Assembly (NCBI GenBank): GCA_030447525.1
Contig: JAUJOR010000021.1
Coordinates: 45,602-84,626 of the forward strand
DNA length: 39,025 bases
Direction: 5' to 3'
Source of the DNA: Chloroflexota bacterium
Lineage (GTDB): Bacteria; Chloroflexota; UBA11872; UBA12225
Position 1 is the first letter of the stretch; the number at the start of each line of letters is the position of its first letter. Positions 1 to 7,830 of the stretch are shown piece after piece. Both the position numbers and the translations under genes were made by a program. The notes under the pieces were generated by a model that saw nothing but the letters and a program-made list of their open reading frames with translations, had not been told where the DNA came from and did no database searches.

Positions 1-84
1 CTAAGCATCGAAGACTAAGCATCGAAGACTAAGCATCGAAGACTAAGCATCGAAGACTAAGCATCGAAGTCTAACGTCGCAGAC
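1..84. repeat. 14-bp tandem repeat array (about five units, runs off the window edge)
   Basis: The unit ctaagcatcgaaga occurs four times exactly (1-56). A fifth copy ends in t (57-70), and a decayed sixth copy follows to about 84. The array continues beyond the left edge, so total copy number is unknown. It ends about 14 bases before the start of the MaoC gene, so it lies in that gene's 5' region. The unit is 43% GC, well below its surroundings. Confidence 0.95.
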
Positions 85-97
85 TAGCGAGGAAGGG

Positions 98-547
98 ATG
101 GGCCGCTACTTCGAAGAGCTGGCCGAGGGAGAGACGTTCTCCAGCCGCCCTCGGGTGGTCACCCTGGAGGACGTGGAGGCCTTTGCCCGCCTCACCGGCG
201 ACGACAACCGCTTGCATACGGACGACGCCTTTGCCCGCGCCGCCGGCTTCGACGGGCGCATCGCCCACGGCGCCCTGGTAGTCAGCCTAGCCACCGGACT
301 GGCCTGGTCGACCGGCATACTCACCGACACTACCCTGGCCTTCCGGTCGATCGAAGACTGGAAGTTCACCGCCCCCGTCTACCCCGGGGACGAGATCACC
401 CTGCGCGGTCGTATCGCCGACCGACGCCCCCTACCCCGCGCCGGGGCCGGCCTGGTGCGCTTCGCCCTCGAGGTAGTCAACCAGCGGGGCCAGGTGGTCA
501 GCGGGGGGAGTCTGCGCATGCTGATGCGCATGCATGGCCACTCGTGA
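98..547 (+). CDS. MaoC-like (R)-specific enoyl-CoA hydratase
   Basis: This 149-residue single hot-dog-domain protein matches the MaoC/hydratase-2 family in length. The family signature is visible at residues 29-47 as FARLTGDDNRLHTDDAFA, with Asp35, Asn37 and His40 in the positions that form the catalytic Asp/His pair. The family hydrates trans-2-enoyl-CoA to (R)-3-hydroxyacyl-CoA in beta-oxidation branches, PHA precursor supply or related acyl-CoA pathways. The substrate cannot be told from the sequence. The start is supported by GAGG at 89-92, five bases before the ATG. No partner gene (phaC, acyl-CoA dehydrogenase) is adjacent. Confidence 0.9.
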   Translation: MGRYFEELAEGETFSSRPRVVTLEDVEAFARLTGDDNRLHTDDAFARAAGFDGRIAHGALVVSLATGLAWSTGILTDTTLAFRSIEDWKFTAPVYPGDEITLRGRIADRRPLPRAGAGLVRFALEVVNQRGQVVSGGSLRMLMRMHGHS

Positions 548-635
548 AGGCCACGCGGTCACCGGGCTCGGGCGCGAAGCGATAGGGCATCCCGCGCTGA
601 GAGACTGTGTATGAATGGTGTGGCACGCTTGGGGT

Positions 636-704
636 ATGCCCCAGCCACGCTACCCCAGCGATCTGGGCGATGCCGAGTGGGCCCCCCTCGAGCCGCTGCT
701 GCCC
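636..704 (+). pseudogene. IS5-family transposase, N-terminal remnant
   Basis: Residues MPQPRYPSDLGDAEWAPLEP, followed by LLP, match the conserved amino end of IS5/IS402-group transposases (YPSDLTDAEW...LEPLLP). Similarity stops abruptly after about 23 residues, and the following sequence belongs to another remnant on the opposite strand. No DDE core is present, so this is a truncated insertion sequence. The upstream gagactgtgtatgaatgg (601-618) may be part of its terminal inverted repeat. Confidence 0.75.
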
Positions 705-779
705 TTCTGGAGCATTGCCTCACCTGTCGGCGCCCCACGACTCCCCCCCAGAAGTGCCGGCAACCTGCCTGCCGGCGTG

Positions 780-953
780 ACGCTGTCTATCCGCCTCGTA
801 CAGCAGGATGGATGCGGCACAGGCGACGTTGAGCGAGTCAGCTGCCCCACGCACGGGGATGCGTACGAGCACATCGCAGAGATCTCCGTACGCGCGGCTC
901 AGCCCGCGCGTCTCATTGCCCATTACCAGGCGTAGCTCGGCTAGCTCACGTCC
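780..953 (-). pseudogene. SpoU/TrmH-family RNA 2'-O-methyltransferase, C-terminal remnant
   Basis: The minus strand encodes about 57 residues containing the SpoU motif 2/3 region: LVMGNETRGLSRAYGD, then VRIPVRGAADSLNVACAAS and ILLYEA. These residues form the knotted AdoMet-binding C-terminus of SPOUT methylases. The rest of the roughly 250-residue enzyme is absent, since upstream sequence in the same frame belongs to a different family. It is a non-functional fragment left by deletion. Confidence 0.8.
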
Positions 954-1061
954 AGACGGCGAGCCACGTCGAGGGCGCCGCCGGGTCGCAGCGCCCGCGC
1001 CAGCATCCCGAGCACCTGCGCCCGGCTCGCGCCGCCGTTGGACGTGTCGAGGAGCGCCGCG

Positions 1062-1205
1062 CCCATCGCCGGCGACGACCCGATAGACCGCCGTGTTCCA
1101 ATCGGCGCCCAGCGGGAGGAACGCGATCTCGGCGGCGTGGAGGGCGTACTCCCCGCGTAGCGCGGCGGCGAGGGCCTCGTCGGGCAGGTCGGGCTTCTCG
1201 AGCAC
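1062..1205 (-). pseudogene. Aminoglycoside phosphotransferase-like (APH), N-terminal remnant
   Basis: From a GTG at 1205 the minus strand reads VLEKPDLPDEALAAALRGEY, followed after a few residues by IAFLPLGADWNTAVYRVVAG. This is the recognisable N-terminus of the spectinomycin-type APH family. Homology ends after about 48 residues at a frame break, and the kinase catalytic loop (HGD) is missing. It is a decayed fragment directly upstream, on the same strand, of the SpoU remnant. Confidence 0.75.
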
Positions 1206-1314
1206 ACGTCCAGTATCAACGATCACCGCCGATGCCGGCCGGCTCGACCACGTGCTCGCCGGGAGCGCCTTCGCCGTCCGGCTGTTCAACGGCGCGTTCT
1301 CCTGCCTCTCTCTG

Positions 1315-1386
1315 AACCCTCACCTGGACACTAACTGGGTGATCGACTACCTGGCCGGACGCACCGCCGCTGTGCAGCTGCTGACC
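1315..1386 (+). pseudogene. VapC-type PIN-domain toxin, N-terminal remnant
   Basis: The plus strand encodes NPHLDTNWVIDYLAGRTAAV, then QLLT. This is the first strand and helix of a PIN domain, including the first conserved acidic residue (LDTNxxIDYL). No further PIN residues follow, and the IS200/IS605 element begins 90 bases later. No intact VapB antitoxin gene is seen. Confidence 0.7.
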
Positions 1387-1473
1387 GGCAGTGGGCGTAT
1401 GATCAGCGCCCCGCCGTCTTGCCACGGTAGTACAGTGGTAGTGCACAGATAGCACATACGAGGAGCAGAGTCA

Positions 1474-2698
1474 TGAACCCCCGGCTAAAGCCGGGAGCTT
1501 GCCTCTACCCCGGACGGGGATACCGTCAGGAGCGATGCGTGCGGCAGCATGACGGCTGCCCGGCCCAGAGCACGAATGTTCTGCGCCGCGATGGTGTCTG
1601 CCTCTCCCTCCAGGCCGCAGCCAACGCACCGAAAGCGGGCTTGCGTTGGGCGATTGGCCTTGTCGATCAGACCGCACACGGGACATGTCCGACTGGTGTT
1701 GCGTGGGTTGACAGCGACCACCTTCACGCCAGCCAGCGCGGCCTTGTACTCGACGAAGGAACGAAGCTGGGCGAAGGCCCAACCGTGCAACACACGACGC
1801 TGTGCCTGGGGAGCCCGTATCCGATCACGGAGGGCCTTCAAATCTTCCAGCGCGAGGGCACGGTGGGTGGAGGCGGCGTTCTGCACGAGCTGCTTGGAGA
1901 GGATATGGTTGACGTTGGCCTGGAAGCGCTGCTCCTTCCGACGCCGCTGCTTCAGCAGTCGCTTGGCGGAACGGGTGCCTTTCGCCTGAAGACGTTGCCG
2001 CAGGCGGTGGTACCGACGACGAATACCAGTGCAGACGGCGCCGGCGTACAGGCTTCCGTCACTATCCGCCGCCAGGTTGACGATGCCCAGATCGAGGCCC
2101 AGGACATCCTGAGGGATACCGGGCTCGGGCGTGGGCACCTCGGCGGTGGCGTACAGGAAGAACCCCCTCGTCTGGGGCTCATAGACGAGATCGGCCTGGC
2201 CCTTGAGCCGATCCACCAGCGTCCGTTGGTACTCGCCCACCAGGAAGGGCACGACGATCCGTCCGCTGAGCGTCGCCAGCGAGACGCGATCCAGGCCCAC
2301 TATCCGACTGTTGCGCTGGTCATAGACAATGGCGCCGTGGGGCTTGAACGTCGGTCTGATCTTCTTGTCGCGCTTGTACGCGTCGCAGACTTTGGCCAGC
2401 ACGCGGACAGCCATCTGCGCCCCAAGCCCGAAGTCTGCCCGCAACTGAGCGTAGTAGCGCCGCTGCACGAGGTACTTGTTGGCGGTTCGATCTCCGAATG
2501 CCTTGCCGGCCAGCCAGTCACAGGCCGCATTGAACCGCTCCATGGTGACCAGCAGGGCAGCGGCCTGCTCGGGAGTAGGCGCCAACTTGAGCTTCGCGAC
2601 CAACTTCACGTGGAGAGTGTACCATAGTACTTAGAAGGAGGTCGTCTAATGAAAAGTACGCGTCGTGTCCGCATTCCTCTGCCGGCTCAAGCCGGCAG
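1474..2698 (-). mobile_element. IS200/IS605-type element carrying only tnpB
   Basis: A tnpB-only element. The right end is a subterminal hairpin at 1480-1495 (stem cccggct/agccggg) that overlaps the tnpB stop. The left end is the hairpin ctgccggctcaagccggcag at 2679-2698, about 70 bases upstream of the tnpB start. There are no terminal inverted repeats and no tnpA, so mobilisation would need a Y1 transposase in trans. In this family the right end plus the 3' part of tnpB encodes the guide (omega/re) RNA. The guide would then be the minus-strand sequence just below 1474. Exact boundaries are approximate. Confidence 0.8.
1485..2609 (-). CDS. tnpB: RNA-guided endonuclease TnpB (OrfB family)
   Basis: A 374-residue protein, full length for the family, with an intact RuvC-like nuclease. 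The first Asp is in VLGLDLGIVNLAADSDG, the Glu is in RALALEDLKALRDR, and the last Asp is in GEADTIAAQNI. A treble-clef zinc site is present as CPVCGLIDKANRP then CVGCGLEG. The N-terminus (MKLVAKLKLAPTPEQAAALL) is the usual OrfB helix-turn-helix lead. The stop codon lies inside the right-end hairpin, as is common in these elements. TnpB cuts DNA next to a short TAM using a guide RNA made from the element's 3' end and helps retain the element at the donor site. All key residues are present, so it could be active. Confidence 0.93.
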   Translation of the reverse strand: MKLVAKLKLAPTPEQAAALLVTMERFNAACDWLAGKAFGDRTANKYLVQRRYYAQLRADFGLGAQMAVRVLAKVCDAYKRDKKIRPTFKPHGAIVYDQRNSRIVGLDRVSLATLSGRIVVPFLVGEYQRTLVDRLKGQADLVYEPQTRGFFLYATAEVPTPEPGIPQDVLGLDLGIVNLAADSDGSLYAGAVCTGIRRRYHRLRQRLQAKGTRSAKRLLKQRRRKEQRFQANVNHILSKQLVQNAASTHRALALEDLKALRDRIRAPQAQRRVLHGWAFAQLRSFVEYKAALAGVKVVAVNPRNTSRTCPVCGLIDKANRPTQARFRCVGCGLEGEADTIAAQNIRALGRAAVMLPHASLLTVSPSGVEASSRL

Positions 2699-2705
2699 CA
2701 TCCTG
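2649..2705 (+). other. Short ORF with strong ribosome binding site across the IS left end
   Basis: An AAGGAGG (2635-2641) precedes an ATG at 2649. The ORF (MKSTRRVRIPL...) runs through the left-end hairpin and ends after about 18 codons. A similar ribosome-site-plus-ATG lies just outside the other end (gaggagcagagtcATG, 1461-1475). Either the element uses it as a leader, or a small host gene start was cut by the insertion. No function is assigned. Confidence 0.3.
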
Positions 2706-2719
2706 CGGAGATTTTGGTG

Positions 2720-3094
2720 ATGCCGGTTCGGGCAGTGGACTTCGTGCTGCTGAGTGTGTCGGGCACCCAGCGGTCTGTGGGGTTCTATCGCGATACGCTG
2801 GGTCTGGCGCCGGGGGCCGAGTGGCCCCCGCACTGGTACGAGTTCGAGGCCGGTGGGACGACGATCGCCATTGGGAAGCCGCCCCCGGAGGCGCCGCAGC
2901 CGCCGTATCAGGGGGGTATCTCGGTCGCCCTCGCCGTGCCAGACGCCAGGGCCATGCTGGAGGAGCTGCGCGCCAAGGGGGTGACCGTCGTCCAGGAGGT
3001 GCAGGAGACGCCGGTCTGCTTCATGGGCCTGATCGCCGACCCGGACGGCAACCTGCTGTGGCTGCACCAGCGTAAGGACGGCAGCGCCGGCTAA
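2720..3094 (+). CDS. VOC-superfamily (glyoxalase/bleomycin-resistance-like) protein
   Basis: A 124-residue protein with one vicinal-oxygen-chelate module pair. The beginning VDFVLLSVSGTQRSVGFYRD and the closing IADPDGNLLWLHQ are typical of the fold, and Glu/His positions in YEFEAGGTTIAIG and NLLWLHQ are candidate metal ligands. Members include lyases, dioxygenases and drug-binding proteins, and the substrate cannot be predicted. ATG 2720 is preferred because gcggag (2705-2710) is nine bases upstream. A TTG at 2714 is the alternative. The gene begins only about 20 bases from the TnpB element end, so the insertion replaced its promoter region. Confidence 0.88.
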   Translation: MPVRAVDFVLLSVSGTQRSVGFYRDTLGLAPGAEWPPHWYEFEAGGTTIAIGKPPPEAPQPPYQGGISVALAVPDARAMLEELRAKGVTVVQEVQETPVCFMGLIADPDGNLLWLHQRKDGSAG

Positions 3095-3190
3095 CGCCGC
3101 GGAGCGCGGCGGACGGCGGGCGCTGCACGGTGCTTGCCCCCCGGGGCATACTAACGGCGGGCATGACAGACGCCGAAGGAGAGTACAAGA

Positions 3191-3526
3191 ATGGCCGCAG
3201 AGACGAGACTGCCGAACGATCAGTGGGATGGGGGCATCGCCGAGGGGGAGTGGAAGCCCCGGCCGCGGACTGTCGTCGTCGGAGGCGTGGAGTGGCTGGC
3301 GCGCATGAGCGATAAGGCCCGCGCCAAGGCCAAGGGAACCATCGGCGACTATATCTATCCCTGCCCGGCCGACAAGCGCTTGCTGCAGGCGCTGGAGCTC
3401 GAGCCGGAGGTCTTTATGGACATCGCCACCAAGGCCAGCAACGACGACGACGTGGTGGCCGGTGTCAAGGCCAAGAGCCCTACCATGCAGTCGGGCACCT
3501 TCTCCTTCTCGATGAACACCAAGTAG
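3191..3526 (+). CDS. DUF5069 domain protein
   Basis: A 111-residue protein. The region LARMSDKARAKAKGTIGDYI, followed by YPCPADKRLLQALELEPEVF, matches the DUF5069 pattern (leaRmidKARa...YpCPlD..lL..lgl). The function of the family is unknown; it is small, soluble and widespread in Chloroflexota, Deinococcota and similar groups. A clear ribosome site (gaaggag, 3176-3182) supports the start. A hairpin follows at 3547-3572. It appears monocistronic. Confidence 0.85.
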   Translation: MAAETRLPNDQWDGGIAEGEWKPRPRTVVVGGVEWLARMSDKARAKAKGTIGDYIYPCPADKRLLQALELEPEVFMDIATKASNDDDVVAGVKAKSPTMQSGTFSFSMNTK

Positions 3527-3546
3527 CGCAGAAGTCCAGGTAGGAC

Positions 3547-3572
3547 GGCGCCGCCACGTCTCAGGCGGCGCC
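3547..3572. terminator. Strong hairpin between convergent genes
   Basis: A perfect 9-bp stem ggcgccgcc/ggcggcgcc encloses an 8-base loop between the convergent DUF5069 and dehydrogenase genes. No U-tract follows on either strand, so if it stops transcription it is a non-canonical, bidirectional terminator. Confidence 0.5.
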
Positions 3573-3654
3573 CCCGCGGCGGCGTACTTCGGGCCTGCCG
3601 GACCCGCGCTGCTCGGCCCGATCTACCGGCGACCACCCCGGAGGACCGGCCGGC

Positions 3655-4671
3655 TCAACGCCAGTCCAGCAACACCCCCAGGTGCTCGGCTGGAGCCTCA
3701 GCCAGGCAGGCGAATCCCTCCGGCGCTCGGGTGCCGGGGAGGCGGTCGGTCACCAGGGGGGCGAGACGCAAGGAGCCATCCCGCACCAAGTCCAGGGCGA
3801 TGGCCATGTTCTTGGTCGTGGTAAAGGGGTTCCAGAAGGTGGCCAGCGGGGGATGAGAGGCGGGGCTGTGCGCCCCGACGATGGTCAGGGCCTTGCGGTG
3901 GACGTCGCCGTAAGGGTCCCACTCCGCCACCACCCCCCGCGTGCTCCCCAGCAGGATGACCCGCCCCCCATGGGCGGCCAGCTTGAGGGCTGTGACCACC
4001 GGCCCAGGTGCGCCGGTGGCCTCCACCACGACGCGCGGCCCGTCGTCCCCGGACGCGTCACGCACGGCGGCGATCAGGGCATCTTCGTCGCCGGCGGCGC
4101 GGACGTCAATGGTCTGCTCCGTCCCCGTGGCCCGGGCGATGGCCAGCCGAGAGGCCAGGGAGTCAAGGGCCAGCACCGGCCGCGCCCCGTTGATCCGGGC
4201 AAACTGGGCGGCGAGCTGCCCCACCAGCCCCTGACCCATCACCGCCACGGGCTCGCCAATCTGGACCTGCCCCAGACGCACGCCGTTGAGGGCGATGGCC
4301 AGCAAGGAGGCGAAGGCCCCCCATTCCGAGGCCACCTCGTCCGGCAGCGGGACGAAGGTACGCTCAGCCTTGACCACCGACCACGAGGCGTGCGGCGCCG
4401 CCCCCGCCACTCGCTGCCCTACCTTCCAGGCGGTGACCCCCGGCCCCACCTGGCGCACCGTGCCGGCAAAGGAATAGCCGATCGGCATCGGGCGCTCGCG
4501 GTCCCCGCGTCCAAAGCGGGTCAGGCCGCGGATGGTGGCCACCTCCGTCCCGGCGGAGATAAGGGTGTGCTCCGCCTGGAGGAGCATTTCGCCCGCTCCC
4601 GGCGGGGCCAGCTCCACGTCCTGCACCTCCACCGTGTTGAGCCCGGTCATGACCACCCGTTGCGCTCGCAC
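3655..4671 (-). CDS. Medium-chain (zinc-type) alcohol dehydrogenase-like oxidoreductase
   Basis: 338 residues. The GroES-like catalytic domain is N-terminal (HTLISAGTEVATIRG, IGYSFAGTVRQVGPGV). The Rossmann domain follows with an atypical glycine motif, VAVMGQGLVGQLAAQFA, near residue 143. The usual catalytic Cys and the structural four-Cys zinc lobe are absent: the Cys-containing loop is replaced by ISAGTE and the lobe is deleted. It resembles the BchC/threonine-dehydrogenase-like MDR subgroup, which keeps NAD(P) binding while zinc binding is doubtful. The GTG start is backed by ggaggg immediately upstream. Substrate unknown. Confidence 0.85.
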   Translation of the reverse strand: MRAQRVVMTGLNTVEVQDVELAPPGAGEMLLQAEHTLISAGTEVATIRGLTRFGRGDRERPMPIGYSFAGTVRQVGPGVTAWKVGQRVAGAAPHASWSVVKAERTFVPLPDEVASEWGAFASLLAIALNGVRLGQVQIGEPVAVMGQGLVGQLAAQFARINGARPVLALDSLASRLAIARATGTEQTIDVRAAGDEDALIAAVRDASGDDGPRVVVEATGAPGPVVTALKLAAHGGRVILLGSTRGVVAEWDPYGDVHRKALTIVGAHSPASHPPLATFWNPFTTTKNMAIALDLVRDGSLRLAPLVTDRLPGTRAPEGFACLAEAPAEHLGVLLDWR

Positions 4672-4841
4672 GGCTCCCTCCCCGCTTCCGTCTCAGGTCC
4701 TAAAGTCTCACGCCGGCGGCAGCCTGGCCCCGGCCGGTACACACGACCCGGCTGCCTACGTCCACCGGGAGGGGTGATCCATGCCGGGAGGGAAGACGCC
4801 GCCCTGCGCCCCCCTGGGCACCCCTGGACGTCCCTCAGCGA

Positions 4842-5693
4842 TCAGCGGGCGACGTCGAAGGTGACCTGGGCGCGGACGACGACGGTCAGCTCGCCGGGCG
4901 CGATCCCTTCGGCCGCGCCACCTCCGAGGCCCCCGGCCGCCCGCGGCGCCGGCGGGCCATAGGGCTGCTCGACGATGGCTCGCACGCCGGTGATCGTCAG
5001 ACCGGCGGCGCCCGCCGCCGCCTCGGCCTTGGGGCGCGCGGCGGCGATGGCCGTTACCAGGGCCTGCCGGCGCAGGGCGCTGTCGTCGCGGATGCCGAAG
5101 CTCAGCCCCTGCACCGACGTCGCCCCCGCCTCTATGGAGGCGTCCAGCAGCGCCCCCACCTGGGCCACGTCCCGCGCCTGGGCGGTGATGCTGGCGTTGC
5201 CCCGGTAGCCCCGGACGGCAGTCGGGTCCGGCGGCCCCTCGCGCGTGGGGGCCTGGATGGGGAAGACGTTCAATCCGCTGGTCTGGACATCCCCTTCCGG
5301 CACTCCCCGCTCGCGCAGGCGCTGCACCACCCGCTCGGCCCCTTCCCGCGTCCGGCTGAGGGCCTCGGCCGGCGTCTGGGCGGTGACTTCCACGCCCAGG
5401 CGGATCGTCGTCGTATCCGGCTGGGCCGTGGCCGACCCGTCGCCGATAACGGTGATGCCGGACGCCTCGGGGGTCTGCAGCTCCTGGGCCAGTGCCCGGG
5501 GCACGTCCAGGCCCCACCCGGGAGACGCCCCCCCCACTGCGCCCCACGCTAACAAAGCCCCCAGCGCCAGGGGGGCGACGAGCCTGCCAGTCCCGCGCAG
5601 CGCCCGACCAGCTCCCCAGCCCTTGGGGAACGACCCTCCCACCCCCATCACGTCCCTCATCCGTGCATCTACCCTGTCCATCACGTTGATCAC
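4842..5693 (-). CDS. SIMPL (DUF541) domain exported protein
   Basis: The protein carries a hydrophobic N-terminal segment (LVAPLALGALLAWGAVGGAS), then the SIMPL domain, beginning ITVIGDGSATAQPDTTTIRL and containing RVVQRLRERGVPEGDVQTSG. It ends TVVVRAQVTFDVAR. SIMPL/BP26-type proteins are periplasmic or extracytoplasmic and assemble into oligomeric rings; their biochemical role is poorly defined. GTG 5693 is chosen because ggggggagga lies just upstream; an ATG at 5750 would add an unlikely tail overlapping the divergent McrB promoter. A glycine/alanine-rich insert (about 4900-4960) sits before the last strand. Confidence 0.85.
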   Translation of the reverse strand: MINVMDRVDARMRDVMGVGGSFPKGWGAGRALRGTGRLVAPLALGALLAWGAVGGASPGWGLDVPRALAQELQTPEASGITVIGDGSATAQPDTTTIRLGVEVTAQTPAEALSRTREGAERVVQRLRERGVPEGDVQTSGLNVFPIQAPTREGPPDPTAVRGYRGNASITAQARDVAQVGALLDASIEAGATSVQGLSFGIRDDSALRRQALVTAIAAARPKAEAAAGAAGLTITGVRAIVEQPYGPPAPRAAGGLGGGAAEGIAPGELTVVVRAQVTFDVAR

Positions 5694-5766
5694 TGTAATC
5701 CTCCCCCCAAGGGACAACGGCGCCACCGGCCGGCCAGTTACGTCGGCCATGGCTCCAGGGGTTATG

Positions 5767-5772
5767 TATAGT
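5767..5772 (+). promoter_or_regulatory. Candidate -10 box of a leaderless mcrB transcript
   Basis: TATAGT lies nine bases before the mcrB ATG with no ribosome binding site in between. Transcription would begin at or next to the start codon. No convincing -35 is visible. Two other genes in the window (starts at 18062 and 26095) show the same arrangement. Confidence 0.45.
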
Positions 5773-5781
5773 AGCGCCCAT

Positions 5782-7713
5782 ATGGCCGGCCGCCCGCAGC
5801 ACTACCCCGACGCTGCGCCCGCCGACCTCCCCACCGCCGACCGCTGGGAGGCCTTTCTCCACTGGGCGCAGCGATTCTACGCCTCTCGCGGGTTCGGCGA
5901 GACCGAGCTAGGGACGACGCTGCACGTCTCCGAGCGGCTGCGCCGGGCGCGCGGGGCGCTCCTGGCCGGCTCGAAGACCTGGCCCACCCTGCTGGAGCGC
6001 GCCTTTGGGGCGCCCAACGACCTTACCGCCCGCCCGGCGCAGGGACGCTTCTTGACCTGGTGCGCCCACCACCCCGTGCCGGCGCAGGAGGCCCTGCAAG
6101 CCCTGTGGCGTGACGCCCCGCGTGATGCCCCGTCGCCGGCCACGGAGGGACCAGGCGAGCGCATCAGGGACTTTCTCGCCCGGGCCGCTCCCGGCGTTCC
6201 AGGGCGCCCGCGAGGACGGGTGGCGGGGGACGGGGAGTCAAGCCGGTCGGCCGGGGGGCGCTTGAACCTGGCGTCGTTCCTGCTCATGGCCATCGACCCC
6301 ACGCGCTTCCCGGTGTACGAGGCCCAGCATTTCCGGAGTGGCTATGCCCTTACCGGCGCCTCACCGCCCCCGCCGGACGCCGACGAAGGGGCCATCTACG
6401 ACCACGCCCTGGCCTTGCTCGACCGGCTGATTGCCGGGGCGCAGCGGACCGGCCTGGCCCTGAGCCACCGGCTGCACGCCGCGACGGCGCTGCGCTGCGT
6501 CACGCGGGGCGAGCCCCCCGCCGAGTGGACGGCGCTGGAGCGGGCGGCCTTCCGACGCTACCACGCCCAGGAGGGGCGGGGCGCCGGGCGTCCCGTCAGA
6601 CCGGCGGCCGGGCGGCGCCGCCCGGCGCCAGAAGGGGCAGCCATGCCCTTTGGGCCACCGCCGGCACCGTTCGGCGCCACCGCCGCCGAGGCCCCCCCAC
6701 GCCCCTCCCTCGCCAGCCTCGCCGACGCCCTCCTCTTTCCCGAGCACGACCTGATCAAGATCGAGCGCTTGCTGGCGGACAAGGGGCAGTGCCTTTTCTA
6801 CGGGCCCCCAGGGACGGGGAAGACCTACGTCGCCCGCGCCCTGGCGACGCACTTCGCCGGGGGCAGCGCCGAGCCCGAGGGCGGTGCGGGGCTCGAGGGA
6901 GGGGGCGCCAGGCCCGCCAGGGGCGAGGCGCGGGTAGACGTGGTGCAGTTCCACCCTTCCTATGCCTACGAGGACTTCGTCGAGGGCTACCGCCCCCGGC
7001 TGATCCGCGGGCGACCGGGCTTCGAGCTGGTGGATGGGCCCCTGAAGCGCCTCGCCCGGCGGGCCGAGCAGGCCCCCCAGCAGCGCCACGTATTGGTGAT
7101 CGACGAGCTGAACCGGGGGAACGTGGCCAAGATCTTCGGCGAGCTGTACTACCTCCTGGAGTACCGCGGCCAGAGCATTACCTTGCAGTATTCCGGGGAG
7201 CCGTTCCGCCTGCCGCCGAACTTGTGGATCGTCGGGACGATGAACACCGCCGACCGCTCGATCGCCATCGTCGACCTGGCCCTCCGCCGGCGCTTCTACT
7301 TCGTGCCCTTCTTCCCGGACGAGCCCCCGGTAGAGGGCCTGCTGCGCCGCTGGCTGGAGCGCCACCACCCCCGGCTGATGTGGGTCGCCGACGCCGTCGA
7401 CCGGGCCAACCGCCGTCTCGAGGACCGGCATACGGCCATCGGGCCGAGCTACTTTCTGCGCCCCGACCTGACCGCGGAGTGGGTCGACCTGATCTGGGAG
7501 CACGCCGTCCTCCCCTACATCGCGGAGCAGTTTCCGGATGACCCGGCGGCCCTCCAGGACTTCGCCCTGGCCCGCCTCCGCCCCCCCGATCGCCCCCTGC
7601 TGGTGGCGGAGGGTCGGGGACGCTACGGGCGCCGGCCACCTCCCACCGGCGAGACGGCAAGGGGCGCAAGGGGTGCACAAGGCCAGCCGCCGGCACGCCC
7701 GCGGGAGACCTGA
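5782..7713 (+). CDS. mcrB: McrB-like AAA+ NTPase of a type IV (McrBC) restriction system
   Basis: About 643 residues from ATG 5782. The N-terminal half (to about residue 285) is a family-specific region beginning RWEAFLHWAQRFYASRGFGE that would recognise DNA; it is not the E. coli methylcytosine domain. The AAA+ motor follows: Walker A GPPGTGKTY (about 6802-6828), the HPSYAYEDFVEGYRP McrB motif, Walker B VLVIDELNRGNVAKIFGEL, and the signature WIVGTMNTADRS. McrB proteins form hexamers, hydrolyse GTP and translocate DNA, with McrC as nuclease. A Gly/Glu/Ala-rich loop (6862-6940) is inserted after Walker A. The last 25 residues are Gly/Arg-rich. mcrC follows on the same strand. It may recognise modified DNA, but specificity is unknown. 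Confidence 0.9.
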   Translation: MAGRPQHYPDAAPADLPTADRWEAFLHWAQRFYASRGFGETELGTTLHVSERLRRARGALLAGSKTWPTLLERAFGAPNDLTARPAQGRFLTWCAHHPVPAQEALQALWRDAPRDAPSPATEGPGERIRDFLARAAPGVPGRPRGRVAGDGESSRSAGGRLNLASFLLMAIDPTRFPVYEAQHFRSGYALTGASPPPPDADEGAIYDHALALLDRLIAGAQRTGLALSHRLHAATALRCVTRGEPPAEWTALERAAFRRYHAQEGRGAGRPVRPAAGRRRPAPEGAAMPFGPPPAPFGATAAEAPPRPSLASLADALLFPEHDLIKIERLLADKGQCLFYGPPGTGKTYVARALATHFAGGSAEPEGGAGLEGGGARPARGEARVDVVQFHPSYAYEDFVEGYRPRLIRGRPGFELVDGPLKRLARRAEQAPQQRHVLVIDELNRGNVAKIFGELYYLLEYRGQSITLQYSGEPFRLPPNLWIVGTMNTADRSIAIVDLALRRRFYFVPFFPDEPPVEGLLRRWLERHHPRLMWVADAVDRANRRLEDRHTAIGPSYFLRPDLTAEWVDLIWEHAVLPYIAEQFPDDPAALQDFALARLRPPDRPLLVAEGRGRYGRRPPPTGETARGARGAQGQPPARPRET

Positions 7714-7830
7714 TCCCCCTTCTCCGGCGAGCGTCGCCGGCAGGCAGTGCCGGCAGGTGCAGAGCGAGGGGGGCCATACACCAGAAGGGGGATCTACACC
7801 AATGGGGAAGTCCTTCATAGATGCCCCAGG

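Noticed and set aside
944..1057. Helix-turn-helix-like peptide VLGMLARALRPGGALDVARR on the minus strand between the APH and SpoU remnants
   Set aside because: Suggestive of a small DNA-binding domain, but too short and it overlaps the two better-supported remnants. No family could be named.
3682..4962. 426-codon plus-strand frame opposite the dehydrogenase
   Set aside because: His/Arg/Gly/Pro-rich shadow frame. The minus strand has clear Rossmann motifs.
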